Shown: one piece after another, positions 11,582 to 21,754 of the stretch
Position numbering within the stretch: position 1 is the first letter of the stretch
Layout: the number at the start of each line of letters is the position of its first letter
Notes under the pieces: model-generated
The model's input: only the letters and a program-made list of their open reading frames with translations
The model's database searches: none
What the model was told of the DNA's origin: nothing
Origin: Eutypella sp. D-1
Lineage: Eukaryota; Ascomycota; Sordariomycetes; Xylariales; Diatrypaceae
Direction of reading: 5' to 3'
Length of the DNA: 64,000 nucleotides
Assembly: GCA_023313575.1 (NCBI GenBank)
Contig: JAJTTP010000005.1
Location: forward strand, 1,426,001-1,490,000
Translations under genes and position numbers: made by a program

Positions 11582-12581
11582 ATGTCTTCCCAGGGTGTCA
11601 AAGAGGACTCTTCCCCGAAGATTGTCCCTAGAAATCGGCCTTGGTCACTCGTGAGCGTTTTCGCTCCTACTGTTCTGTCCTTGGCCGTTCTGAGATGGGG
11701 TGCAACTGGTTTAGACAAGTTGGGCTCCTTGATGAACCTCACTCATTATGATGATGCCAATGCCAGCTACAGCGCGGGCAGTGTCAATTCAAGTCACATG
11801 AGTGTAGACCAGCTCCGAGCGCAGTACGCCATGTCATGTCCGCCGCATCAATATCGGACCAACATCTTCAGCACAGACCCACTCATCATCTACGTGGAGG
11901 ACTACCTTTCCTCAGTCGAGGTCGACTACCTCTTGAATCTGGCGATGCCACTCTACCGTCAGTCGCCCGTCTCAAAAGGTCATCGACTCGAGACGTATGA
12001 CACGGAGATAAGGTCATCCATGTCTGCGGTGCTGCCTCGTGACCCTGTAGTCGGTTGCATCGAGGAGCGCTCTGTCGAGTTCCAAGGCTTCATGCCGAGG
12101 TACCACCTCGAGGACATACAAGTCGTCAAGTACACTATCGGAGACCACTTCAGGCCTCATTTCGACGTAAGTCAATCCTCTCTGAACCACGATAGTCGCA
12201 AAATGCGAAGTCTAGTTGATTCTAACGCGAGTACATCAGTGGTTTTCGGGGATGGAAAACCCGCGACTCTCGACATTCTTCGTCTACCTAGCCTGTGATT
12301 CGGGCGAGCTCGACGTAGAGGGCGAGTGCCGGGGCGGGGCGACCCAATTCCCACACTACGAGGGCCGGTTCTCCTCAAGCTGGTGCCAATTCATCGACTG
12401 CCACGACGACAGCGGCGTTGGTGGCGTCGCCTTCAAGCCCATCGTTGGCAATGCCGTTTTCTGGGGTAATCTCTATCCCAATGGTACAGGACACCCCGGC
12501 GTATGGCACGCCGGCATGCCAGTAACAGAAGGCAGGAAGGTAGGCCTGAACATCTTCACGCGTAGGGACAAATGGGAGTAA
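11582..12581 (+). CDS. membrane-anchored prolyl 4-hydroxylase-like Fe(II)/2-oxoglutarate oxygenase
   Basis: Exons 11582-12166 and 12240-12581 give 308 residues in phase 0 (GTAAGT donor, ATCAG acceptor). A short N-terminus precedes one hydrophobic segment at about residues 21-40, so the catalytic domain should face the ER/Golgi lumen. The P4H alpha-subunit fold is visible: YVEDYLS near residue 104, HFRPHFDWF with iron ligands H193 and D195, GECRGGATQFP, and GVWHAGMPVTEGRKVGLNIF with distal H285 and the 2-oxoglutarate-binding K295. All four key residues are present, so it should be active. Family members hydroxylate proline in peptides using O2 and 2-oxoglutarate, with ascorbate sparing. The likely substrate here is the neighbouring precursor, with Pro before the core or a core side chain as target. 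Such an enzyme is not part of the classic ustiloxin set. Confidence 0.9.
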
Positions 12582-14502
12582 GGGGTTGGGGTGTGGCCTC
12601 CAGGTGAGCGGATTTGGCATCGGAAAGCACACGTGTGGAGTGGTATATGTAAAAGCACAGAAACTAAAAATCACATCCTTCTGTTCCTAAGTACGGCTAC
12701 CTCTGCTAAATATGATAAACTACGTAGTCGTTCAATATCCCGTGTTTCAGTTGTCTAGTTCTACCTTCACTCTCAATGACTTCTATGTCTTTGGCGTTGC
12801 TTATGTCTTAGAGTTGGAGTCTCACTGGAGATCCAGAGACGTCAATCACACCCTCGGACTCCTATGCAGTGCATAGCCCCCTTTTACCCTATGCAGTAGT
12901 CTAGCATGCCGTAAAAGAAGACTTCACGTCTCACTGTCCATCTCATGATTGTGTTTAGAGACCTATTTTATCCCTAGCACCATTGGTTAAGAAGTTTCGA
13001 TCCGTGCATATGGCCAATCGGAGCCATTCATATCTACGAGCAAGACACACTGACAACTTTTTCAATTGTAGTAGCACATTGGAATTTATCCGGAAGCTTG
13101 TTTCAACTAGCCTAAAACAATAAAGCTATTATCAATAGCAATTACATTCAAGGCTCGAGGCTCTTACCTTTTGATTGGGTTTAGTACGACTACGGGCCTT
13201 TTGAGACACTGCGGGGATCTCCTCTGCTAGCATTTTCTTGTGCCAGATTAGATTATCATGAGAAAAAGAAGATGCCGTCCGTTAATTCAGTGGCTGCACT
13301 TGTGGTGTTGCGGGGGTGGAAGAACGTGCCTGTGTCTCAGGACTTGACCGCAAGACTAAGATCAGTTGACACGCTTAAGACCGTATGAAGGTGACGATCA
13401 AGTCCCGGGCCAACTAATAGACCCAAAACTTGCAGTAGGTCTTACCCTTACCCGTTGACGTATTCTGACGACTCCGCGTTTTATTTCCATTGGCTGCAAG
13501 TATAGGACGTCGACAGTTCGTGATTTGATAACTGCACGCCCTCAATTAGGTTTTGATTCGAAGGACCCTTGGGTATAGCCAAGACCGAAGAGTAAGCCGC
13601 GGGGAAGGCTATACCTGCAGCCCCCCGCCGCAATGTTTACGTAAAAGTCTAATCAGGTTTGATAGTTGCTGTCTAATGACTTCTCTATACACTTTGAGTC
13701 TCTATATTAGGCCTGCTGGTGCATTGCATATGTACGATGTCGGCAGTTACTTCGTGGTCTTCCCGGACCTTTCCTCTGAGTTTGCCACTCCCCTCGCTCC
13801 TCACCGATATAAGGGTTCTTCCGGGCTTGAATACATGCGGCTGGAAGCCGATGTAGTACAGTGAGGATACTTCTAAATCTATCTGCATCATTCTGAGTCA
13901 CACGCAAAATATCTATCAAATAACGTTATGCAGCGTAGAAGCATGCCGCATCCCGGCTTCCCAGGGCATTCGTCGATAGTTATTATCGCCTTTCAAGTTC
14001 TAACTACCTGGCTTCTCTTGTCACTGAAAGCATATTGCCATGTAGACCACTCGGCTTTACATGGAGAGCAGATAGGTATGAAGCATCTTAGTACTTGCCC
14101 CGCTTGTCTTTTCCGGACCCTCGAATCAAAAATTCAAAAACTCTCCAAGGCTGCATATCACTTGATACTCGACGAGGCGTGTACCTAGTTGTATCCTGCT
14201 CCTGTAACATTCGGTGGACAAGTGGAAGATAGCATAGCATGTCTTATCACCCATCCTCTACGCAAGTAACTTCTAATGCCCACTAGAATTCGGGGCTACT
14301 CACGCAGATCCCAGTGCAGAAGGGTCTATCGGAGAAAGGGAAGCATGCGTAGTAAAGAGTCAAGTATCTGAATATCACTGACATGCAGGTGCCTTGTGGT
14401 AGTCACGGCAAAGGGTCCGGGAAGTAATTAGGGTAAGGAGAACTAGCACAGTGAGCAACGTGTAAAAGGACTACAGAAATGGATCTCTGTAAGTTGTCTG
14501 TG

Positions 14503-14509
14503 GTATAAA
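14503..14509 (+). promoter_or_regulatory. TATA-like box of the precursor gene
   Basis: TATAAAG lies about 270 bases before the precursor start codon, a plausible spacing for a strongly expressed fungal gene with a long leader. Confidence 0.35.
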
Positions 14510-14675
14510 GGAAGACAAGTGTAAGCTCAATTTGTCAGAGGATCTTCTCCTCGTCAGGGAAGACAGATTCTAGCATTCTGCATTCCTACCTTTAGCACAT
14601 ATACACTCCTACGCTCCAGTCAATATCATTCCACCGTCTCACAACCAAATTGAACAATCAGCAATCAAGCTTATT

Positions 14676-14735
14676 GTAAGCCTTCCCGATTTATCTTCCA
14701 TTACTCCATCTAGCAACCGCTATTCACCAACATAG
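14676..14735 (+). other. possible 5' UTR intron of the precursor gene
   Basis: There is a GTAAGC donor at 14676 and an ACATAG acceptor ending at 14735, 60 nt in all. No coding frame is needed here, so it would be a leader intron. RNA reads would settle it. Confidence 0.35.
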
Positions 14736-14779
14736 ACTGGAGAGCTAACAAGAACATAAAGCAGTCTACCACATTCGCC

Positions 14780-15526
14780 ATGAAGACCACGTCCATGACC
14801 ATTGCAGCCATGCTGCTTCCTTTCCTCGCTGCCGGTGCGGCCGTCAGGCGTAACGAAGCGGCGGCGGCGGAGCCCGCCTACGTCTGGGCTTCCCCCAAGA
14901 GCGCGGAAAAGCGTGCTGAGGCCGAACCTGCTTACGTCTGGGCGTCAAGCGTCAACGCGAAGCGGGCCGAAGCCGAAGCCGAAGCCGAGGCTGCTCCTGC
15001 CTACGTTTGGGCATCGAGCGGGAAACGTTCCGATGCTCAAGCCGATGCCGCACCTGCTTATGTTTGGGCGTCCAGCGGAAAACGATCTGAAGCCCAAGCC
15101 GACGCTGCGCCAGCTTACGTCTGGGCGTCTAGCGGCAAGAGAAGCGAGGCTGAGACCGAAGCCGCCCCTGCCTACGTCTGGGCCTCCAGTGGCAAACGAA
15201 GCGAAGCTGAGACTGATGCTGCGCCAGCCTATGTTTGGGCATCTAGCGGCAAGCGAAGTGAGGCAGAGGCCGAGGCCGCACCTGCCTACGTCTGGGCATC
15301 TAATGGGAAACGATCTGATGCTCAAGCTGATGCGGCACCCGCTTACGTTTGGGCTTCTCCCAAGTCCCCTAAAGACAAGCGTGGAACGGCCGAACCTGCC
15401 TATGTCTGGGCGTCTCCCAAGAGCACTAACGCCTCGCCGGGGCCCAAGTCGGCGGAGAAGCGTGCCGAAGCCGAAGCCGAGGCTGCACCTGCCTACGTTT
15501 GGGCTTCTCCCAAGAAAGCCGAGTGA
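14780..15526 (+). CDS. repeat RiPP precursor (dikaritin-type), PAYVWAS core
   Basis: This single exon encodes 248 residues. A signal peptide (about residues 1-22, MLLPFLAAGA core) leads into 11 copies of PAYVWAS whose prolines are at 32, 50, 73, 92, 111, 130, 149, 168, 187, 206 and 237. Ten Lys-Arg sites separate them (44/45, 61/62, 82/83, 101/102, 120/121, 139/140, 158/159, 177/178, 200/201, 227/228). Each unit opens with Ala/Glu/Asp dipeptides such as AEAEAEAAP, a Ste13-type trimming spacer, and ends SSGKR, SNGKR or a longer PKS..KR follower. This is the UstA-type plan, and the surrounding UstYa-like genes make a dikaritin peptide much more likely than a pheromone. The Tyr-Val start of the core is like phomopsin-type cores. 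The Trp at core position 3 is distinctive. Confidence 0.9.
   Translation: MKTTSMTIAAMLLPFLAAGAAVRRNEAAAAEPAYVWASPKSAEKRAEAEPAYVWASSVNAKRAEAEAEAEAAPAYVWASSGKRSDAQADAAPAYVWASSGKRSEAQADAAPAYVWASSGKRSEAETEAAPAYVWASSGKRSEAETDAAPAYVWASSGKRSEAEAEAAPAYVWASNGKRSDAQADAAPAYVWASPKSPKDKRGTAEPAYVWASPKSTNASPGPKSAEKRAEAEAEAAPAYVWASPKKAE
14873..15508 (+). repeat. in-gene tandem repeats, central unit 57 bp
   Basis: From the third to the tenth core the spacing is exactly 19 codons, eight cores in register. The first, second and last units are longer or shorter. Copies differ mainly at synonymous sites and in the Ser/Asp/Glu/Gln/Thr spacer residues, while Tyr-Val-Trp-Ala-Ser never changes. Confidence 0.95.
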
Positions 15527-16395
15527 AGTATTGCCAAATCACGTCAACGGACGGGATTGCTATAAACCAAAATGGTTGTTGGTGGTTATGGGCTAGCTGG
15601 ATTATGTCTAAGTGGTATGGATTATCGGGTGATTGAAGACTGGACACGCCGCGCCGTAGGCAATACAACTCTCGTTTACACACTCCTGCTATATCTGCGT
15701 AGCATCGTCCGTGCTCTTTTTCTGTGGCGATTGTTAACTGCGACGCACTAGGTTCGCTCCGTTCCTGAAGTGCGACTCAGCCAGGTGCCTTTTGCGGCCA
15801 TCAATTGGTCAAAGAACTAGAACTGTAACCCCCCACCCCCCACCCTCTCCTCTTCAGCAAGCCAGCTGGCAGTATCCACCGTATCTTATACCATGATACA
15901 TATCAGGATGTAGTAGTCATTTTGTTATACCATATCATTTACTATTTTCGTCTGCTTCTCCTACCGAAAGAGCTCGTACTGGGCCGTGAAAACGCGATCA
16001 GCGAAAAGCGCTACCAATATGGATCTTTGATTCGTAAAGGCAATGCCTACGGGTGTCAGCCAGCGTAGTATTGCATAGCCAGATTGCATGCAGCTATAAT
16101 CTAGACCTTACCCAGCATTTAATTAAATGAGCAACGGTGCCATTAGAGCAACAGGAACGACCCAGGACCTAATCAAGAGACGGTCAGGCGGCAACATGGA
16201 ACCCCTAGAAGCATTCTATTTGCACGCCCTTTACCCATGTCAACAGGCACTAAATACGGTTAAGCTCAAGCTTAATTCTCATCCTACCATTCCCCCGCAT
16301 TTGGCTAAATACAGCAGGTAATAAAAGCTTATTTGATTTTAGCTTTTGTGTCGTTTCATTACCGGCACCCTTATATGTTACTAAGCGGAAAGTTT
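15527..16395. other. precursor 3' flank and intergenic DNA
   Basis: A cytosine-rich run lies near 15827-15845, followed by AT-rich sequence. The frame at 16127-16321 has no family features. Confidence 0.35.
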
Positions 16396-16990
16396 AACTC
16401 GTAGGCTTGCTCGCCTACCTTTCGGACGACGGTTAATGGTCCGATACGCTGCTAAGACCATTTCCGTAGTGGGCATCCTGGAAGATGATAACCTTTATGT
16501 AGCTTTAAGTAAGCGGTATCTCCGATATTAAACTCGAGCGGTGTATGTTTTTTATTATAACGTATTTTGGTATCCGCCGCTGTAAAGTCGGCCGCTACCT
16601 CGGTATCGTGCTGGTGCAATTGCCGTAAGGTGTTAAAATCGTATATAGTTGTCGTCTTGGGCACGTCGAGGATGGATATAGGCGATAACGGCTTAAAACT
16701 TAAAACTACCTTATTGGGCGACCGGCTTAAAACGTTTACGTAGGCATTGTTTAGGTTGTGCTGTAAAGCTAAGATACGTTAATCCAGGGTTCGTCCGATA
16801 AAAGGGCATGGTACCGCAGTGCTGTCTCGACGTTTTGGTTCCGTCGTTCAGCCTGGCCGTTTAACTGTGGGTGAAACGCCGTCGTAAAGCTAAGTTTTAT
16901 GCTTAGATGGCAAAACAGCGCCCTCCCTTTGCTAAATATTTTACCCTTGGGTTCGATCATATCGATTTACCCTATTTCGCATTTTACAAG
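16396..16990 (-). mobile_element. Ty3/gypsy integrase relic
   Basis: Minus-strand pieces read as the end of a gypsy polyprotein: TTAFHPQLNGQAERRNQNVE (integrase core signature), then a linker, then NKKHTPLEFNIGDTAYLKLH (the post-integrase segment of chromoviral elements). Several in-frame stops and no reverse transcriptase, gag or LTRs show it is a dead fragment of about 600 bp. AT-rich substitutions would fit repeat-induced mutation, but I cannot test that here. Confidence 0.8.
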
Positions 16991-17686
16991 TCAGATTTAC
17001 ATCCCACATCTTTAGTTACATGGTGTCTCTTCTTACGGTACATAATCGCCACGGCTCGTCTGTAGGGAAACTCCATCGCCGTTGGCCTACAAGACGTAGC
17101 CAGTCAGCCGTCGAACCTGTATAAGTTTCTTGCATACCGGCCAATCGATTCACCATGTCTCAAGCGAGCGGTGTATCATGAGGCGTTCATCATTCTCGCC
17201 GACCATACTAGAACTCGGATTCTATATCCGTGATGCGACGCTAAATAAGCCCTGCTGTCGGTTTATATTTCTGAGTAGGTAAGCAGCGCAGCCGCCACAC
17301 GTCTTGTCACAAATCAAAAACTCGGAATCTGTGGTGGGGACCCTTAAAACTTCAAGCGACATAATGTGGTTTTCAGTCCCCTAAATGCACCCCCTGCTGC
17401 ATGTCTTGTTTCTCATGGCTGTGTGTGACTACCTTGGGGCGAATACATGCTACGTGTGCGTGGCTTATCTGCACTTCTTGAACTTTAGAAAAGGCCGGTG
17501 AACAATGATGCCAAAGGAGACACTCACCGCCGCGCCGATCATGGTTCATGATAGGGATTGAAGTCGGCCCCCGGCTTTACCTCCTAATGTTGAAGACCCG
17601 CTGAGTCGTCAATGTCTACTCCTTCTCGGTGCTATCGTAGCCAACCGTCTCTCAGTCTCCCTATCACTATTCTCGGTTAAACCATT
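16991..17686. other. intergenic, possibly further transposon debris
   Basis: No supportable coding sequence was found. The part next to the integrase relic is AT-rich. The promoter of the DOMON/b561 gene is at the right end. Confidence 0.35.
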
Positions 17687-19240
17687 ATGGCTGGGCTTGT
17701 GTTCTTCATCAGTCTGATATGTCTTCTGCTCGCAGTATCGCACAGTCTAGCGCAGGCATCGCTGCAATATTGCCACGGGAGCCCAAATACGCCGGGTGGT
17801 CTCTGCGTGGTTGTTGAGGCATGGCAGAACACCACCGCCTCTTCTACAGATCTAATCGCCACCTTTGGCCATCAAAGATACGCACGCGATACCGGATGGA
17901 CGGCTTTCGGCCTCGGAAATGGCATGGTCGGGGCACTGATGTTTATAGCCTATGCAGCGGAAGGCAACAGTTCGTTCACATATCAAGTAATGTATAGAGA
18001 TATCTCTAGAGAGCTGACCCCACGACTCTATCTCTTCATCTAGTCCCAGTATTAAGCCTACGTTGCGGAAGGTCAGTTATATCCCCAGCTCTTTTATGAT
18101 GCGTAAGCTTAGCAACAAGTGCGCTATTAGGGGACACTTTGAACCGAAAGCCGGCGGGGCCATGCCGGAAATATCTGTTTTTGACATGACGATAAACAGC
18201 AGCAACTGGTTTGAAGCAAGCTTCACTTGCTTCGGGTGCATCGAAATAGATCTTGACGATAATGGACATAGCTTGCAGTCGTTCATCTGGGCCACTAACT
18301 CCGGCGGCGTAATCGAATCTGCATCAGAAGATGCAAAGCTCGAATTACACGACTCTTCTGGCCATTTCTCTTTCGACGTAGCAAAAGCCCTAAGCCACGG
18401 GAGCAGGCCCACTACTGGTCCAGCGATTGACTTCTCCGTACCTAATGAGGATGCCCGAATTGAGAACGAGGGGAATTCTCACGGGCATTCACATTCGCAC
18501 TCCCACTCTCATGACCATTCACACTCGCATTCGCTAGCTGTGCCCCTACATGGGATTTTCATGACAATAGCCGTTGCAGCATTATACCCCGCTGGGGCAA
18601 TGGCTATCAGGAGTGGGTCGAAAAGGGCCTTTCAGTTACACGTTGGAGTCCAAGCAATAGCGTCAATGCTGAGCTTCCTTGGTGTAATACTCGGTGGTAT
18701 TGCGATAGCATCGGACGTATGGGTAGGAAGAGACCTCCTGGTTCGTAGGCAGCCTTCATTCGTCCATGATGTCTAACAAAATCTCTGTCTATAGGGTCAC
18801 GTCACGCAGCCGCACGTTTTGCTAGGGATAGCGCTCATAGTTATGATTACGATCCAGATCTTTTTAGGGTACCGTCATCACATAGGCTACAAACAGATGC
18901 AATCAACTCTCAAAACCACAAGAAGTCACATCTATCTCGGGCGCTTGATCATACTGGGTGGATGTGCCAATGTCTTTCTGTAAGCTTGAATATTCTACCT
19001 ACCGAACTATTGAAGCAGGTAGTTATATGTACTAACCGCTCCGGTCTTTATAGGGGCCTGAGGTTAGCCGGCGCTCCAAACCTCGTTGTCATTGCTGCAG
19101 CATCTATAGGATTTGTCGATCTTCTGATCGTGGCAGGTATGACATACTTGCAGAGGAAGCAGCGTAAAGCAGAATCTGTAGGCCCTGCTGGAAAAGAAGA
19201 TATGGCTCCATTCTTAGGTGGTAGCAGTGAGGACGCCTGA
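17687..19240 (+). CDS. DOMON / cytochrome b561 transmembrane electron-transfer protein
   Basis: I built four exons: 17687-17991, 18044-18716, 18795-18979 and 19054-19240. The sum is 1350 nt, giving 449 residues in phase. A signal peptide (about 1-23) is followed by a DOMON-like heme domain (GWTAFGLGNGM at 70-80, then IWATNSGG). Next is a histidine-rich stretch at 248-264 (alternating Ser-His with one Asp) and a b561-type membrane domain. That domain has LHGIFM (H272), FQLHVG (H301), PHVLLG (about H333) and SHIYLG (about H364), the four heme-ligand histidines of a two-heme b561 core. Such proteins carry electrons from cytosolic ascorbate across a membrane to the DOMON heme. Placed beside the precursor, it could feed lumenal metal enzymes of the cluster. 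Exon 2's start depends on a donor chosen for phase. Confidence 0.87.
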
Positions 19241-20351
19241 TAGTGCATGCTCTACGGCTAATTAGAAATGGTAATAAGAAGCCATGGTCCCGCTATTTAC
19301 ACATCTTCCCGATTTCATTATGTATATCCTGCCACGAGTTGTACCTTGGGCATTTGTAGCAACGGATAGTCGAATCGACTCTGCCATACGCAAAAGCTGG
19401 GGGCTTTGATGAAGGATAACGCGATTTACCTATCTAGAACAATAGACATAAGCGGTTCGGCAACCTCTAGTCCACACGATGGGCAAGGACACAATCATGA
19501 TTCAGACAAAACACATCGACGTTTATTCAGCCAAGCCACCCACACAGGCTTCAGAACTTACCTGCATGTTTGAAACCTACCCTATCATCAACGCCGTTCT
19601 AAGGCTCAATGCTACATTCAGCGGCTGGGTGTATACCTATCAACCTCGCAGCTTCACCACCCTGATCACAACCACCAGAGGTCCCATGGCGTATCAGTCC
19701 ATTCTCGGACAGCAGCATCCCCGCCATCATGCATATGCAGGGCTGACATGCTTTGGCTTTCTAAAACATGGATGCACGACATGAGGGAAAGGGGTGACTA
19801 TATTGACGGCAGCGGGGTAAAGCCATGTCTAAAATGTGCATTGAATTGGTGATATCTCGGAGCAACCTTTGTATACCGTACCCCTCGTCACGACTATACG
19901 GAGAATTATTTCGTCATGGTCACGCAGAGCTTCTCTAGTGAGACAATTCATCCCTCTTTCACCAAGCGCTAGTTGTAAGTGGCCAACATGTTGTCCAGTC
20001 GATCCGGTAGATTACTCCCACCCCTTCGTCAGGCTCAGCCGATGGTCTCACGGTATCCCGCCCTCACAGCTACTTCTCGGTTCTCAAGAGCTATACCATT
20101 AGTTTCGACACCCATATTCTTCGGTTGAAGTTAGAGCAAAGTGCTAGGTAGCACTCGATGATTCCCCTGCGCTGAAATTCGTCGTAGGTAAGACCAAAAA
20201 CACTCGACTTTGATCATACTGTTACCAAGTTCAATCCAACGAGTAAGAACAGCACAGAGTCAGTTGATTCTTCACCCAAAGGTGGTATTTCCCACTGTTG
20301 GCGCCCTCCACGCGAACGCCCTTGGGCTGTCCATTGGAAATCAGCTAATTC
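19241..20351. other. intergenic
   Basis: This is non-coding as far as I can see. A 101-codon frame at 19479-19784 has no recognisable features and unconvincing composition. Confidence 0.35.
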
Positions 20352-21104
20352 ATGACGTTTAGCGACCCGAGAGTGAAGCTTCATCGGATCTCCCCAATGG
20401 AGGATGAGGAGGAACAGCTCCTTGAAGCCTTCAGTGGAAGCAAGAAACCGTCTGAGGCCGGCGGTCTCCATAGGGCATTGAGGTGGTATTTTGCATCCCC
20501 CTGGGTGATGCTAAAGGATGTTGTCCTGTTCTGTTTTGCAGTGCCTGGATTCGTTGCGCTCATAAACCCATCGATGGCATATGGCCACCAGGAGCCACCA
20601 CATTCGTAAGGGGACAGTTCTAGCCAGGAGGGCACCATGCTAACCGGACGGAGGACGACAACACCTTTGGGTACCTGTAACTGCGGTGATTCAGTGCGAG
20701 AAGCGAAGGCAATGGGATGTCACTTCGATATCCTCGCCGCCGCATGGTTGCCAGAGAAATGTCTGGATGAAGAGCTGACGGCCGAGTTCGAGCTATCCGG
20801 GGACGGCCCGGACGGCTCCTGGCAGTACTGGCTGGATTTGAATCACACCCAGGAGATATCCGTCGATGCACTGGGCGACCATGCCGACGACCCGGACTTC
20901 CGCTTTTATTCTACCACACAATGGCACGTGACGCACTGCCTCTTCTACTGGCGCAAGCAGCAGCGTGCCCGGGGCATCGGCGGCCCCATCGTTGAGCCTC
21001 GTTACGACACGGAACAGCACATCAACCATTGCAGCGGCTTCATCAGGGAGGGCAGGGATGGAGGTGTTCAAGCCGGGGTTGCGCTGGCTTCAGACTACCT
21101 ATGA
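20352..21104 (+). CDS. divergent UstYa-like protein D (CxCG/GCHFD subgroup)
   Basis: Exons 20352-20605 and 20654-21104 give 234 residues. The 48-nt intron has a CTAAC branch close to its GAG acceptor; it is needed because an in-frame TAA stands at 20607. The protein has an N-terminal cytosolic segment, a membrane helix at about residues 53-73, then TCNCG, GCHFDILAAAWLP, FYSTTQWHVTHC (H176, H179, C180) and QHINHC (H210, C211). This is a separate fungal subgroup of single-pass proteins with an HxxHC plus NHC pair, which I class with UstYa-like proteins on those motifs and topology. The start could be 20352 or the Met at 20397 (MEDEEE). If the intron is not real, the gene is broken by a nonsense codon. 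Confidence 0.75.
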
Positions 21105-21754
21105 GTTGACAAACGAGCAAAGAGAAATCGCATTGAATATTATGGTGGTTTGTTGATATTGAGGACTTCCGCTGCTTCCTCCGGGACTCGATAGGAGGGT
21201 GAGTGATCTCATTGCCAACCCATCGTGAAGGATCCACTAGAGCTCCTATAGGTTAAGCTCAGGCCATCTTTGGCGCCTGGAAATAGGGGAAACATACATA
21301 CTAAGTAGAGATCTAACAAACTATTACTTCAGTAGGGGCTTAGCACTAACTAAAAGCGGCCCGAGAAGCACCTAAACTGTACACCTAGGCAGGGTTTAGG
21401 GAGTAAGGGTCAGCTGACAAGGCGCGAACATAGCGCGAAAGAGCGCGACAAGACGGCAGGGCCGGCATGAACTTGCCCAGGTGTCCATCGGCCCATCTAC
21501 ATCATCTCACTTTGTCCATCGTTGGAATGAGAGACGCGCAAGCGATTTACTTTAAACCAATGAAATAAGTGATGTTTGAATTTGATGACTGAGACTGACT
21601 ACTACCCAGCTACCTACTGTCATAAATCTACATTTACCCATACGCACCGCTGTAGTGATCACGTAACTCTACAGCACAGAACTCTGATAATTGTACCGAA
21701 ACGCCACAATTTAGCCCTGAAGGTTGTTTTACATCACTGCAAGTGTGATTCGCC
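21105..21754. other. intergenic
   Basis: Promoter region of the FAD oxidoreductase gene. No gene was found. Confidence 0.4.

Larger units (their letters stand above)
12582..14779. other. intergenic, 5' region of the precursor gene
   Basis: This 2.2 kb AT-rich stretch has no supportable gene. The small frames at 13553-13864 and 13928-14188 lack any recognisable motif. The distal part is the precursor promoter. Confidence 0.4.

Noticed and set aside
14945..15325. Open frame antisense to the precursor
   Set aside because: It is a shadow produced by the 57-bp repeat; the translated product is a repeat with no start context or features.
14873..15508. CRISPR-like repeat array
   Set aside because: The regular 57-bp repeat is coding and the genome is fungal.
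14780..15526. Alpha-factor-type mating pheromone precursor
   Set aside because: The signal peptide, Lys-Arg sites and Glu-Ala spacers fit, but four UstYa-like genes and other tailoring enzymes surround it, and the core does not resemble the Trp-Cys-rich pheromones of filamentous ascomycetes.
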